A DNA stretch of 64,000 nt, from contig CAWDBD010000014.1 of the NCBI GenBank assembly GCA_963800395.1, forward strand, positions 1-64,000, given 5' to 3'. Of the stretch, positions 15,755-24,009 are shown piece by piece. Under the pieces are notes generated by a model. The model worked only from the letters and a program-made list of their open reading frames with translations. It had not been told where the DNA came from and ran no database searches. The position numbers and the translations under genes are program-made. The stretch comes from DASSBG01 sp963800395 (GTDB lineage Bacteria > Pseudomonadota > Gammaproteobacteria > Xanthomonadales > Rhodanobacteraceae). The first letter of the stretch is position 1, and each line of letters begins with the position of its first letter.

Positions 15755-17941
15755 GTGGGGCAAAATCGGTGGCGCAAAGCCAATATGCCCCCTGTTCATT
15801 GGCTTGGCATGGTTTTCGCTTGTTGCTTTATCAGCAGTGGAAAAGGACTCATTTCAGTGGTGAACTCGTGCGCCAGCCAGGGGGCCAGATCGGATCGCGG
15901 ATATTTCCGCGCCGCGGAACGCCTTGAAACACGGTGGACGTTTCTTGTTGTACTGGTGCTGATGCTGATCAGTTCTGCCGCTCTGGCGCAGACGGCGCCG
16001 GCCGTTGACGTCATCGGGAAGTTGCGGGCACTTCGCGCCAGTGGCGTGGCCTCGCCAGCTGCCGTGAAGGAACTGAAGCAGATGGAGGCGGGCATACCGG
16101 AGGACGCGTCTTATCCGGTACGGCGCGCGCTCATGCGCACGAAGCTGGCCGTCGAGGACGAAACGCTGAGCTTCGAAGACAGGTTGGCCCTGATGCAGAA
16201 GCTGCGCGATCTGGCGCAGGCGAATGGTGATGCGGACACGGTCAGCCTGATGGATATCAACCGTGTCTACATGAGCCATGCCGACGACGACATCGGCAAG
16301 TATCTGGACCAGCTCAATGAGGTGCGCTCGCACATCCGTCCCGACGCCTCGCCGGAGGTGATGGAAGCGCTGGAGCGCAGCTACGGCAACATGTATTTCG
16401 ACGCCGGCAATTTCGATATTGCGTTGCGCCATCAGTTTGCGGCGTTGGAGTGGGCCGGCAAGCTGCCGATGAACAGTCAGCGCGCGCAGCTGTATCGTCT
16501 GGGTACCATTGCCGAGCTGTACAACGCGATGGAGCTGCCCAAACAGGCGCTCGATTACGTCCGGCAAGCGTTTGCTCTGCCAATTCACAGCATGCCCGCG
16601 GGCAACCGCTTGTCCCTGCTGGGCGCGCGGGCCATGGCCTTGATTCAGCTTGGCCGCTTCGATCAGGCTGGCAGCGCCCTGAAAAGTGCGGCGGCGCTTG
16701 CCAGCCGCGACGGTTCGGCATTCGACGCGATGCGCCTGGGCACGGTGCGGGCCAACCTGCTGCTGGCCACCGGGAAACCGGAACAGGCGATGGCCATCAG
16801 CGATCATCTTGCCGAACTGGCCGGACAGAAGAACAACAGCTACTACGTCGCCAAGGCGCAGATGCTGCGTGGTCACGCACTGATGCGAAGCGGGCAGGAG
16901 GATGACGGGCTGGCCCTGATGCAGAAGGCTACCGACTACTTCCGCTCGAAAGGGCAGATGGTCGATGTGCTCAGTGGTCTGAAACGGCAGATCGAGACGC
17001 TGCGCAGCAAAAAGATGTATGCGCGCGCCATCGAGGTGATGGATCGCCGCCAGCAATTGTGGTCGCAGCTGTTCCGCAACGAACGCGGCCGTGCCATTGC
17101 CGAGGTCGAGGCCCGGCACATGGCCAGGGAGCAGGCGCAGCGAATCAAGACGTTGTCGGCGCAGAACCGGATGCAGGAACAGCGCTTGCGTGCGGAAAGG
17201 CTGTCCAAGGCGCTGGCCTTCGTTCTGGCGCTGCTTGCTCTGGGCCTGAGCGTGTTCCTGTTCCTGGCCATTCGCCGGGCACGGCGCGAGCGCGATACGT
17301 TGTCCGATGCGGTGCGCCTGGATGCGCTCACCGGCGCCTCCAGCCGCTACCAGTTCCAGCGCCGGACCGATAGCGTGGCTCCCAGCGAAGTGGCGGATGC
17401 GCCGTGTACCGGACTGCTGATGCTGGACCTGGACAACTTCAAGGCGATCAACGACCAATATGGCCACGAGGCGGGTGATGCCGTGCTCATCGCCGTGGTG
17501 GCGCGTATCCAGCACGTACTTGGCGATCGCGATGAACTGTACCGCTGGGGCGGCGAGGAATTCCTGGTCATTCTCAATGATCGCGCCCCCGCAATGCTGA
17601 AGCAGGATGCACTGCGGCTGCTCAAGGAAATCGAACAGGCGCCGATCATCTGGCACGGGCAATCCATCCCGATCAGTGTCTCGGGCGGCTACGTCCATCA
17701 TCCGCTGGCTGCCGACTGGCAGGCGCCGCTGGCCGACGCTATCCGCTGGGCCGACGCCGCGCTGTACCTGGCCAAGCACGCCGGCCGACGCCGCGCCGAG
17801 CAGGTCGAAGTGACCGCAAGCGGCCGTGCAGCGCTCAAGGGCCACCGGCCCATCGACATGGCGCAGCTGCAGGACTGGCAGCGGCAGGGATATGTGGAGG
17901 TGCACACCCTGCAGACCGGCCAGTCCGCCGCGAGTGCTTGA
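15755..17941 (+). CDS. Diguanylate cyclase with periplasmic TPR-type sensor
   Basis: Up to 728 residues. A signal/TM segment at about 60-82 ('WTFLVVLVLMLISSAALAQ') precedes a periplasmic helical region with TPR-like repeats (about 110-440), a coiled coil, a second TM (about 488-508) and a GGDEF domain. The active site is GGEEF (residues 599-603) and 'LMLDLDNFKAINDQYGH' is the metal/GTP-binding block, so c-di-GMP synthesis is expected. The inhibitory RxxD site is not obvious. The start is uncertain: the first 55 residues are atypical and GTG codons at 15857 and 15860 are plausible alternatives. Confidence 0.88.
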   Translation: MGQNRWRKANMPPVHWLGMVFACCFISSGKGLISVVNSCASQGARSDRGYFRAAERLETRWTFLVVLVLMLISSAALAQTAPAVDVIGKLRALRASGVASPAAVKELKQMEAGIPEDASYPVRRALMRTKLAVEDETLSFEDRLALMQKLRDLAQANGDADTVSLMDINRVYMSHADDDIGKYLDQLNEVRSHIRPDASPEVMEALERSYGNMYFDAGNFDIALRHQFAALEWAGKLPMNSQRAQLYRLGTIAELYNAMELPKQALDYVRQAFALPIHSMPAGNRLSLLGARAMALIQLGRFDQAGSALKSAAALASRDGSAFDAMRLGTVRANLLLATGKPEQAMAISDHLAELAGQKNNSYYVAKAQMLRGHALMRSGQEDDGLALMQKATDYFRSKGQMVDVLSGLKRQIETLRSKKMYARAIEVMDRRQQLWSQLFRNERGRAIAEVEARHMAREQAQRIKTLSAQNRMQEQRLRAERLSKALAFVLALLALGLSVFLFLAIRRARRERDTLSDAVRLDALTGASSRYQFQRRTDSVAPSEVADAPCTGLLMLDLDNFKAINDQYGHEAGDAVLIAVVARIQHVLGDRDELYRWGGEEFLVILNDRAPAMLKQDALRLLKEIEQAPIIWHGQSIPISVSGGYVHHPLAADWQAPLADAIRWADAALYLAKHAGRRRAEQVEVTASGRAALKGHRPIDMAQLQDWQRQGYVEVHTLQTGQSAASA

Positions 17942-18082
17942 CGCCGAGAGCTTAGCCAAAAACCGGAATTGTGGTTGATGGGGTTGGCTTGGCTGACGAC
18001 AAACTGCAGGATATGCTTTATGCGTGCTGACCGCAGATTGGTGCGGGGGCATGAAGTCATGCAGATTTTGCAGCGCAGTCCA

Positions 18083-18577
18083 ATGTCCACACGAGACCCG
18101 ATGGCCACAGCGCAATTACCCATCACCTTGTATCCGAGCCGCATCAAGCTGATGATGCTGCTGGCCGTGTCGCTGGGTTTTGTCGCCCTGGGCATCTGGA
18201 TCGTGCCCTCCGATCCGCTGGTCGGCTATCTCAACATCGGTTTCTTCGGCCTGGGCGCCGTGGTGTTTGTGCTGCAGTTGAATCCGAAGTCATCCTTTCT
18301 GACACTCAGCGAGGAAGGCTTCACCTATTCGGCCATGCACCGACGTCAGTTCGTGCGCTGGCAGGACGTTGATGCCTTCAAGGTGGTGCGCGTCGGGCCG
18401 CGCCGTTTCGTGGGCTGGACCTGTGTGGCAAGCCATGACGGGCAAGGTGTTGTGCAGCGCGCCAACAAGGCCATCAGTGGCGTGGGGGCGGCTTTGCCCG
18501 ACACCTACGGCATGGCTCCCCATGAACTGGCGCGGTTGCTCGATGAGCAGCGGCAACGGGCGTGTGGCCAGGCCTAG
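18083..18577 (+). CDS. STM3941-like membrane protein with PH-type domain
   Basis: About 164 residues with two closely spaced TM segments near the N-terminus ('LMMLLAVSLGFVALGIWIV', then 'IGFFGLGAVVFVLQL'). A small cytoplasmic domain follows ('FLTLSEEGFTYSAMHRRQ', 'VRWQDVDAF'), the pattern of the STM3941 family of unknown function. ATGs at 18059, 18083 and 18101 are all in frame; 18083 is a compromise and 18101 ('MATAQLPITLYPS') equally likely. It lies 141 bases after the diguanylate cyclase on the same strand. Confidence 0.7.
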   Translation: MSTRDPMATAQLPITLYPSRIKLMMLLAVSLGFVALGIWIVPSDPLVGYLNIGFFGLGAVVFVLQLNPKSSFLTLSEEGFTYSAMHRRQFVRWQDVDAFKVVRVGPRRFVGWTCVASHDGQGVVQRANKAISGVGAALPDTYGMAPHELARLLDEQRQRACGQA

Positions 18578-18758
18578 CCCGGATTATTCACCAACCTTCT
18601 ACTGCGCCGGCCCAATGGCACGCCCGGCGCGGCTTTCACTTGGTCGCCGTGCTCGACGTAGTGCCGGCTACGCCTGCGCACTGCTCGGTCGCGAAAGCCA
18701 CGCCGGACATGCCCTTGAACCGGCTCGCTACGAACGCTGATGAATAATGCGGGCTAGC
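18572..18758. repeat. Inverted pair of GCTAGCCCG-ATTATTCA repeats
   Basis: TAGCCCGGATTATTCACCAA at about 18575-18594 faces AACGCTGATGAATAATGCGG at 18732-18751 (continuing GCTAGC), about 140 bases apart. A third copy lies at 43669-43699. The pair encloses non-coding DNA just after the stop of the membrane protein gene; no gene is seen between 18578 and 18888. Confidence 0.7.
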
Positions 18759-18888
18759 GGTTGGCTGTGTGATGGCTCGGCTTGGCCTGGCGTGCTCGCG
18801 TAATGACGCCGACCTGCCTGCCAGGCGCGACCGTGCCGACCGTTCTTTGGCGGCCTGTTCTGACTCGCGTGGCCCGGTCGACCCTCGA

Positions 18889-20283
18889 TCAGGAGTCGGT
18901 GGCTTCGACAGCCGGCTGCCGCTGCGCTTCGTCTTCCGCGGCGTCCTGTTCTGGCAGCCAGCGGTCCATTACCGTGCTTGCCGCGAGGTCGCCGCACACA
19001 TTGACCGAGGTGCGGCTCATGTCCAGGATCCGGTCCACGCCCAGGATCAGGGCAATTCCGGCCACGGGAATGTTTACCGATTGCAGCACCATGGCAAGGA
19101 TGACGATGCCCACTCCAGGCGTACCCGGCGCGCCAATCGAGGCCCCCACCGAGGTGACGATGATCAGAAGCAGGCCGCCCGTGCCGATGTCCACGCCGAA
19201 TACCTGGGCCAGGAAGATAGCGGCCACGCCCTGATACAGGGCGGTGCCGTCCATGTTGACGGTGGCGCCCAGGGGCAGCACGAATTGGGCGACGGAGCTG
19301 CGGATGTGCAGCTTGTCCTGCGCCGTCTTCATGGTGACCGGAAGCACCGCGGCAGAACTGGAGGTTGAAAAGGCCAGCAGCATCACTTCGCGGGCGGCAA
19401 CGAGAAAGGTCTTCGGCCGGGTGCGCCCGACCAGAAGTACCACGACCAGGTAGAAGCACAGCAGCAGCAACAGGCCCAGGAGTACGGTGCCGACATACAC
19501 GCTCATGCCGAGCAAGGCATCCAGGCCGATCTTGGTGGTCAACTGGGTCATCAGGCCGAACACGGCATAGGGTGCCAGGCGCATGGTCACGCGTACCACG
19601 GTCATGCATACCTCGAGCAGCGAGCCCAGCAGGTCGAGCATGGGCTTGGCCTGCTCCCGCTTCATCATCACCAGCGCCACGCCGAAGATGATGGCGAACA
19701 GCACGACCTGCAGCATCTGGCCTTCTACCATCGAAGTGAGCGGATTGGAAGGCAGGATCGTGATCAGTTTCTGCGGCAGGTCACCCAGGCCCGGCATACC
19801 TGGCACCGTGGCAGGCAGCGGCACGGCGGAACCGCTGCCGAGGACCTGCTGCACCATGGCGCTGTCGATGTACCGGCCGGGCTTGATCAACAGAGCCACT
19901 GCCATGCCGATGCTGATGGCCACGGTGGTGGTGAACACGAAGTAGACAGTCACGCGCAGGCCCAGGCTGCGCAACTGGGCCAGGCTGCCGCCGGCCGTCA
20001 GGCCCCGGATGACCGAGGCGAACACCAGCGGTATCACAATCATCTGGATCAGGGTCAGGAACAGCCGACCGGGCAGCGCAAGCCAGTTGCCAATCGCGTA
20101 GGCGGTGGCCGGCGGTACCATGCCGACCGCAGGCCCCAGCACGATGCCGGTAGCCACACCCAGCACCATGCCGATCATGACCTTCAGCCACAAGCGGCCC
20201 TTGATCAGTTTGTCCAGATAGCCGCTCAGGTATTTCAGCGAGCGTGGATGTCGGCGTCTTGTCCGGTCGTCCTGTGTAGCCAT
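18889..20283 (-). CDS. Dicarboxylate/amino-acid:cation symporter (DAACS family)
   Basis: 464 residues, inner membrane, importing acidic amino acids or C4-dicarboxylates with Na+ or H+. The start at 20283 is chosen for its GGGAGGAAACG Shine-Dalgarno. The family's serine-rich re-entrant loop is 'FSTSSSAAVLPVTMKTAQ', followed by 'LPLGATVNMDGTALYQ', the conserved TM7 substrate/Na+ motif. 'GASIGAPGTPGVGIVIL' is the second hairpin loop. Length and eight-TM pattern are normal. It stands alone. Confidence 0.93.
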   Translation of the reverse strand: MATQDDRTRRRHPRSLKYLSGYLDKLIKGRLWLKVMIGMVLGVATGIVLGPAVGMVPPATAYAIGNWLALPGRLFLTLIQMIVIPLVFASVIRGLTAGGSLAQLRSLGLRVTVYFVFTTTVAISIGMAVALLIKPGRYIDSAMVQQVLGSGSAVPLPATVPGMPGLGDLPQKLITILPSNPLTSMVEGQMLQVVLFAIIFGVALVMMKREQAKPMLDLLGSLLEVCMTVVRVTMRLAPYAVFGLMTQLTTKIGLDALLGMSVYVGTVLLGLLLLLCFYLVVVLLVGRTRPKTFLVAAREVMLLAFSTSSSAAVLPVTMKTAQDKLHIRSSVAQFVLPLGATVNMDGTALYQGVAAIFLAQVFGVDIGTGGLLLIIVTSVGASIGAPGTPGVGIVILAMVLQSVNIPVAGIALILGVDRILDMSRTSVNVCGDLAASTVMDRWLPEQDAAEDEAQRQPAVEATDS

Positions 20284-20444
20284 CGTTTCCTCCCGGTCGC
20301 GGCGTACTGCGACAACATGATGATGCCTCACTTCATGATCGCCTGTCCCGGGTCTGGTGTGAAGAACAGGCGCCAGGATCCGAGGTGCAACCGGTTACAC
20401 CGTATCCCGTGCCCAGCACAATGACACCGTGCCTTGCCTGCAGC

Positions 20445-20591
20445 ATGCCCTCGCATGTGGTCGGCGGGATGGCCGGTTTTCTGGTGATGGATGCGACCCC
20501 GGCGCGCATCCGCTAACAGCTGTACACGATTCTGCCCGGCGCATTCCCGGGCATCCTGGTGCACATCATCCTCGAGGTCGTGGTGCTGCAG
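20445..20591 (+). pseudogene. Broken PspC-domain gene
   Basis: The frame reads 'HVVGGMAGFLVMDATPARI', hits a TAA at 20514, and continues in the same frame as 'QLYTILPGAFPGILVHIILE'. This matches the intact PspC protein at 43893 ('GVVGGLADYLGMDPTVARV ... FPGILVYIILW') along its length. The stop and loss of the basic N-terminus mark it as a pseudogene. Nothing else is seen between 20284 and 20642. Confidence 0.65.
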
Positions 20592-20642
20592 GCGGGTGGA
20601 AGGTTCGCTGCGCTCATCCCGATGCAGGGGCATGATTCCGGA

Positions 20643-21314
20643 TCAGGTCTCGGCCCAGCGCCGCAGCAGATTGGTGTGCGCCTTGTTGACCCGATCCCAG
20701 GTTTGCCGGGCATCGGCCTTGTCGGCGAGTTCCGCGCGAGCCTGGGCCAGGTCCCACAGTATTTCGCGGGCGCGATGGTCGCGCACGAAGGACTGGATCC
20801 AGGCAACCACCACCAGGCGCTCGCCGCGGGTGATCTCGTTGACGCGGTGCAGATCGGAGGTGGGATAGCACAGCATGTGGCGCGGTGGCAGCTTGAAGCC
20901 GATCTCGCCGGAACCGGTTTCCATGCACAGCTCGCCGCCGTCGTAGTCTTCCGGCGCATTCAGGAACAGTGTCAGCGACAGGTCGGTTCGCCACGCGGTC
21001 TGCTCGCCCATCAGTGCATTGTCCACGTGCGCGCCGTAGGCCATGCCGGGGCCGTAGCGCGATACCATCACCGAGTGCAGTTGTCTGGGGCAGGTGGCTT
21101 CGCGGAAGGCGCGATTGTTGCGCAGCGATTCGTGCACGATGGCACTGATCCGTCCCAGGGCCGGATCGTGACGCGAGATCTGCTTATTGCGCTTGGTCTG
21201 TGCCAGCTGCGCCCCGGCGGTCTCGCGGCCATCGACGAACTCGGCTTGCGCAACCTGTTCAAGGATGCGCGTGTGCGAAGCCTCGTCGATGGCATTGGCA
21301 AGCGTCAGTATCAC
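20643..21314 (-). CDS. PKHD-type Fe(II)/2-oxoglutarate hydroxylase (PiuC/YbiX family)
   Basis: 223 residues, the family's usual length. The double-stranded beta-helix carries the iron ligands: His and Asp in 'YGAHVDNALM' and the second His in 'TSDLHRVNEITRGER', whose Arg binds 2-oxoglutarate. 'SRYGPGMAYGAHVD' and 'DYDGGELCM' are family signatures. Homologues often sit beside TonB-dependent siderophore receptors and respond to iron; no receptor is adjacent here. It ends 51 bases before the broken pspC. Confidence 0.93.
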   Translation of the reverse strand: MILTLANAIDEASHTRILEQVAQAEFVDGRETAGAQLAQTKRNKQISRHDPALGRISAIVHESLRNNRAFREATCPRQLHSVMVSRYGPGMAYGAHVDNALMGEQTAWRTDLSLTLFLNAPEDYDGGELCMETGSGEIGFKLPPRHMLCYPTSDLHRVNEITRGERLVVVAWIQSFVRDHRAREILWDLAQARAELADKADARQTWDRVNKAHTNLLRRWAET

Positions 21315-21329
21315 CGGCGCAACTGCACG

Positions 21330-22739
21330 CTAGGGTTCAAAGCCGTTGCTGAAGATGAGGTTGCACGGCGTGGTCATGGTTGACAGGCTGACGCCGTAAG
21401 TCGCCGGATTGTCGCTGTCGGTCGATTGGGCATCGGTGGCAGCGCTGCCGCTGAAGGTGTTGCTGCAGCCGCTGACGACCGGCAATACGGAAGGCATGGA
21501 CTGCTGGTTGCCGTTGGGGTTGCTGGTGGCGTCAAGCGCGAATACTGCGCCGCCCTTGCCATGGCCGTTCGCGGCACTGCCCAGGAAGCTGGTGGCGCCG
21601 CTGCCACCGCTGGCGGCGTTGTTGGTGAAGGTGGAGTTCATGATGGTCACCGTGCCGGCGCGCACGAACACGGCACCACCGAGCCCGCCGCCGCCGCCAC
21701 CTGCGCCAGAGAAGCCGTTGCCGCCGTACAGTCCGCCGCCGCCGGCTTCGCCGGGTCCGCTTTCGGCCAGACCACCCGCGCCGCCGCCCGCTGCAAAGCC
21801 GCCGAGGCCACCCGCACCGGGACCACCTTCGCCGTTGCCGGCGGCGCCGCCACCACCGCCAAAGCCGCCGTCGCCACCGTGGCCGGCACTATCGCCGCCG
21901 CCAGCGCTGCCACCACCGCCGCCGCCGCCGCCGCCCAGGGCGCCCGCACCGCCGTTGAAGCCATTGCCGTTGATGGCTGCGGCACCGCCACCGCCACCAC
22001 CACCGGAAAAGTCGGAGCTGGAATTGCCGCCGTCGCTGCCGCTGCCGCCGCTGCCGCCTTCACCACCGCCGTGGCCGCCAGCGAAGCCGAGATCGCCGCC
22101 GCCGCCACCGCCGGTTCCAAAGTCGGGGCCAGACTGACCCGGACCACCATTGGTGCCGCCGGTACCGCCGCTGCCGCCATCGCCGCTCATTCCGCCACCA
22201 CCACCGCCGCCGGTGGCATTGCCGATCGAGGTCGAGCCGCTGCCGCCGCTGGCGATGTTGTTGGCAAACACGACATGATTGAACTGCACATTGCCGTCAA
22301 AGACTGCGACGGCACCGCCGAGGCCCGCGCCGGCACCGCCACCGTCCGTGCCGTTGCCGCCTTGCGCCATGCCACCCTTGAGCTGGAGATTGTCGAAGCT
22401 GACGGCAGGTGTACTGGTGGGCTCGCCTATCCAGAAAAGGCGCATTGTATTGCTGGTCGTGATGATCGGGGCGGGCGCGCCCATGCCGATGAACTTGATA
22501 CTGGAAATGACGACCTGCGTACCGGCCAGAGTCTGGTCTGCGGTGATCTGGATCGTGTCCTCGCCGGCGGATCCGGCGGTGCATCCACCATAGGCCAGGT
22601 TGTAGTTGGCCGAGTTCACGGCATCGCGCAGTGTGCAGGTAGTGCCGTCGACAACAATGGTATTGGCAAGGCTGCTGGCCGGAAGACCGAGCGCGAGTAC
22701 AATCGCGCTGCAGATGGAATTGCGCTGGAATGTGTTCAT
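21330..22739 (-). CDS. Secreted glycine-rich protein with GFE tail
   Basis: 469 residues from the ATG at 22739, chosen because it opens the signal peptide 'MNTFQRNSICSAIVLALGL'. The mature part starts 'NTIVVDGTTCTLRDAVNSAN', a motif common at the N-terminus of CSLREA/parallel-beta-helix surface proteins. A large Gly-rich region (about 140-370) with GGxGG repeats follows, then a beta-helix-like turn 'GTVTIMNSTFTNNAASGG'. It ends 'CNLIFSNGFEP', the short (F)-(N/D)-GFE tail frequent in this bacterial family and also found at the end of the protease at 41592. Likely exported and cell-surface or extracellular. Confidence 0.8.
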   Translation of the reverse strand: MNTFQRNSICSAIVLALGLPASSLANTIVVDGTTCTLRDAVNSANYNLAYGGCTAGSAGEDTIQITADQTLAGTQVVISSIKFIGMGAPAPIITTSNTMRLFWIGEPTSTPAVSFDNLQLKGGMAQGGNGTDGGGAGAGLGGAVAVFDGNVQFNHVVFANNIASGGSGSTSIGNATGGGGGGGMSGDGGSGGTGGTNGGPGQSGPDFGTGGGGGGDLGFAGGHGGGEGGSGGSGSDGGNSSSDFSGGGGGGGAAAINGNGFNGGAGALGGGGGGGGGSAGGGDSAGHGGDGGFGGGGGAAGNGEGGPGAGGLGGFAAGGGAGGLAESGPGEAGGGGLYGGNGFSGAGGGGGGLGGAVFVRAGTVTIMNSTFTNNAASGGSGATSFLGSAANGHGKGGAVFALDATSNPNGNQQSMPSVLPVVSGCSNTFSGSAATDAQSTDSDNPATYGVSLSTMTTPCNLIFSNGFEP

Positions 22740-23089
22740 CGTCGTGCCCCTGGTTGAGTGCCCGGCGCAGCACGCGCACGGAGCAGCCCGTTTCTGAATG
22801 CGCACGCCTGACCACTGGCGCGCCCCAAATCGGCAAGCAGTCGTGAAACACCCCTTGCATCCTGCTGACCGGGTCGTTGGCGATTTTTGGTCCCGTTCAC
22901 AGTAGCGCGATCAGGAGGCATCGCAGACGACCTGGCGAGTATATACCGCATCTGCAGACCGCGCCTCGCGCCGGCCGGCGACGGCAGACAGCGGTTTCAG
23001 CCACCTTGTTCGACCAGGTGCGTGGTGCTTTCAATGTTCTTTTGCACCGCGCATACTGAATCAGTGAAATCCTGATGAGGTGGTCTGAG
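22740..23089. other. Gap without recognised gene
   Basis: Divergent intergenic region between the glycine-rich protein and the DOPA dioxygenase. No coding frame or clear repeat is seen. Confidence 0.5.
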
Positions 23090-23869
23090 ATGAGTTTGCG
23101 CATGCCGACAGTCTTCCTGGGCCACGGCAATCCGATGAATGCTCTGGACGACAACGCCTGGACCCGTGCCTGGGCTGCGATGGGGCGTTCGATGCCACGT
23201 CCGCGCGCCGTGCTGTGCGTCTCCGCGCACTGGTATGTGCCGGCAACGGCGGTCACCGCGATGGCGAAGCCGCGCACCATCCACGACTTTGGCGGCTTCC
23301 CGCAGGCCTTGTTCGATGTGCAGTATCCAGCACCCGGTGATCCGGGGCTGGCGCGGCGCGTGGCTGAAATGCTGGCGCCGCTGGAAGTCGGCATGGATGC
23401 ATCCTGGGGGCTGGATCACGGCGCCTGGTCGCTGCTCAGGCATGTCTACCCGAAGGCCGATGTGCCGGTAGTGCAGCTGAGCATCGACGAGACACAGCCA
23501 GCGGCATTCCATTACCAGCTGGGCCGCAAACTGCGGCCGTTGCGCGATGAAGGCGTGCTGCTGCTCGGCAGCGGCAATATCGTGCACAACCTGCATGCCT
23601 ATGCCTGGGGTCGGCACCCGGTGGACCCGCTCGACTGGGCGCAGCGCTTCGAGACGCGCGTGCGCGAGCTGCTGCTTGAGCGCGAGCACAATGCACTGAT
23701 CGACTACGAGTCGCTGGGAGCGGATGCGCAGTTGTCCATTCCCACCCCCGAGCACTATCTGCCACTGCTGTATGTTCTCGGTGCCAGCGACGAAGACGAT
23801 GCGGTGAGCTTTCCGGTCGAGGGCATGGACGGCGGCTCGATCTCGATGGTCGCGGTGCAGATGGCTTGA
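23090..23869 (+). CDS. ygiD: 4,5-DOPA dioxygenase extradiol-like protein
   Basis: 259 residues of the class III extradiol ring-cleavage dioxygenase family (LigB-like). The start 'MSLRMPTVFLGHGNPMNAL' carries the first metal His in 'GHGNP'. 'SAHWYVPATAVT' and 'GLDHGAWSLLRHVYP' supply the next His residues, and 'GSGNIVHNL' the fourth. It would open catechol rings using Fe(II) or Zn and O2; the physiological substrate is uncertain. The ATG at 23090 follows GAGG; 23075 is possible. It stands alone. Confidence 0.92.
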   Translation: MSLRMPTVFLGHGNPMNALDDNAWTRAWAAMGRSMPRPRAVLCVSAHWYVPATAVTAMAKPRTIHDFGGFPQALFDVQYPAPGDPGLARRVAEMLAPLEVGMDASWGLDHGAWSLLRHVYPKADVPVVQLSIDETQPAAFHYQLGRKLRPLRDEGVLLLGSGNIVHNLHAYAWGRHPVDPLDWAQRFETRVRELLLEREHNALIDYESLGADAQLSIPTPEHYLPLLYVLGASDEDDAVSFPVEGMDGGSISMVAVQMA

Positions 23870-23886
23870 GCAAGCGCCAAAAAGAC

Positions 23887-23985
23887 AGCTCAGGTTCACT
23901 TGCACCCGTTTGAGTCAAGCCTCGAAACAGCAAGGGTCAGAACTGCCTTTTCAGCCAGGCATCTGGCTGGAAATTCACTCTGAGC
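23887..23985. repeat. RAYT-end and REP-like repeats side by side
   Basis: CAGGTTCACTTGCACCCGTT (continuing TGAGT) at about 23891-23915 matches RAYT left ends at 450 and 6231. It is followed by GGGTCAGAACTG...GAAATTCACTCTGA (23934-23983), the unit seen at 5020 and 12699. No transposase is present. Confidence 0.75.
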
Positions 23986-24009
23986 ACTTCAATTCTGGCC
24001 GTTGTTGAT

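Noticed and set aside
15690..15760. Possible tRNA (GGTCGAACCC-like string)
   Set aside because: The T-arm stem does not pair over five bases and no acceptor, D or anticodon arm could be fitted on either strand.
15854..18115. 753-codon minus-strand frame opposite the diguanylate cyclase
   Set aside because: Antisense to a gene with clear GGDEF motifs; composition (His/Gln/Leu-rich) is typical of a high-GC shadow frame.
21426..22757. Long plus-strand Pro/Ala-rich frames opposite the glycine-rich gene
   Set aside because: Poly-Gly codons on the minus strand read as Pro/Ala on the plus strand; no start signal or domain.
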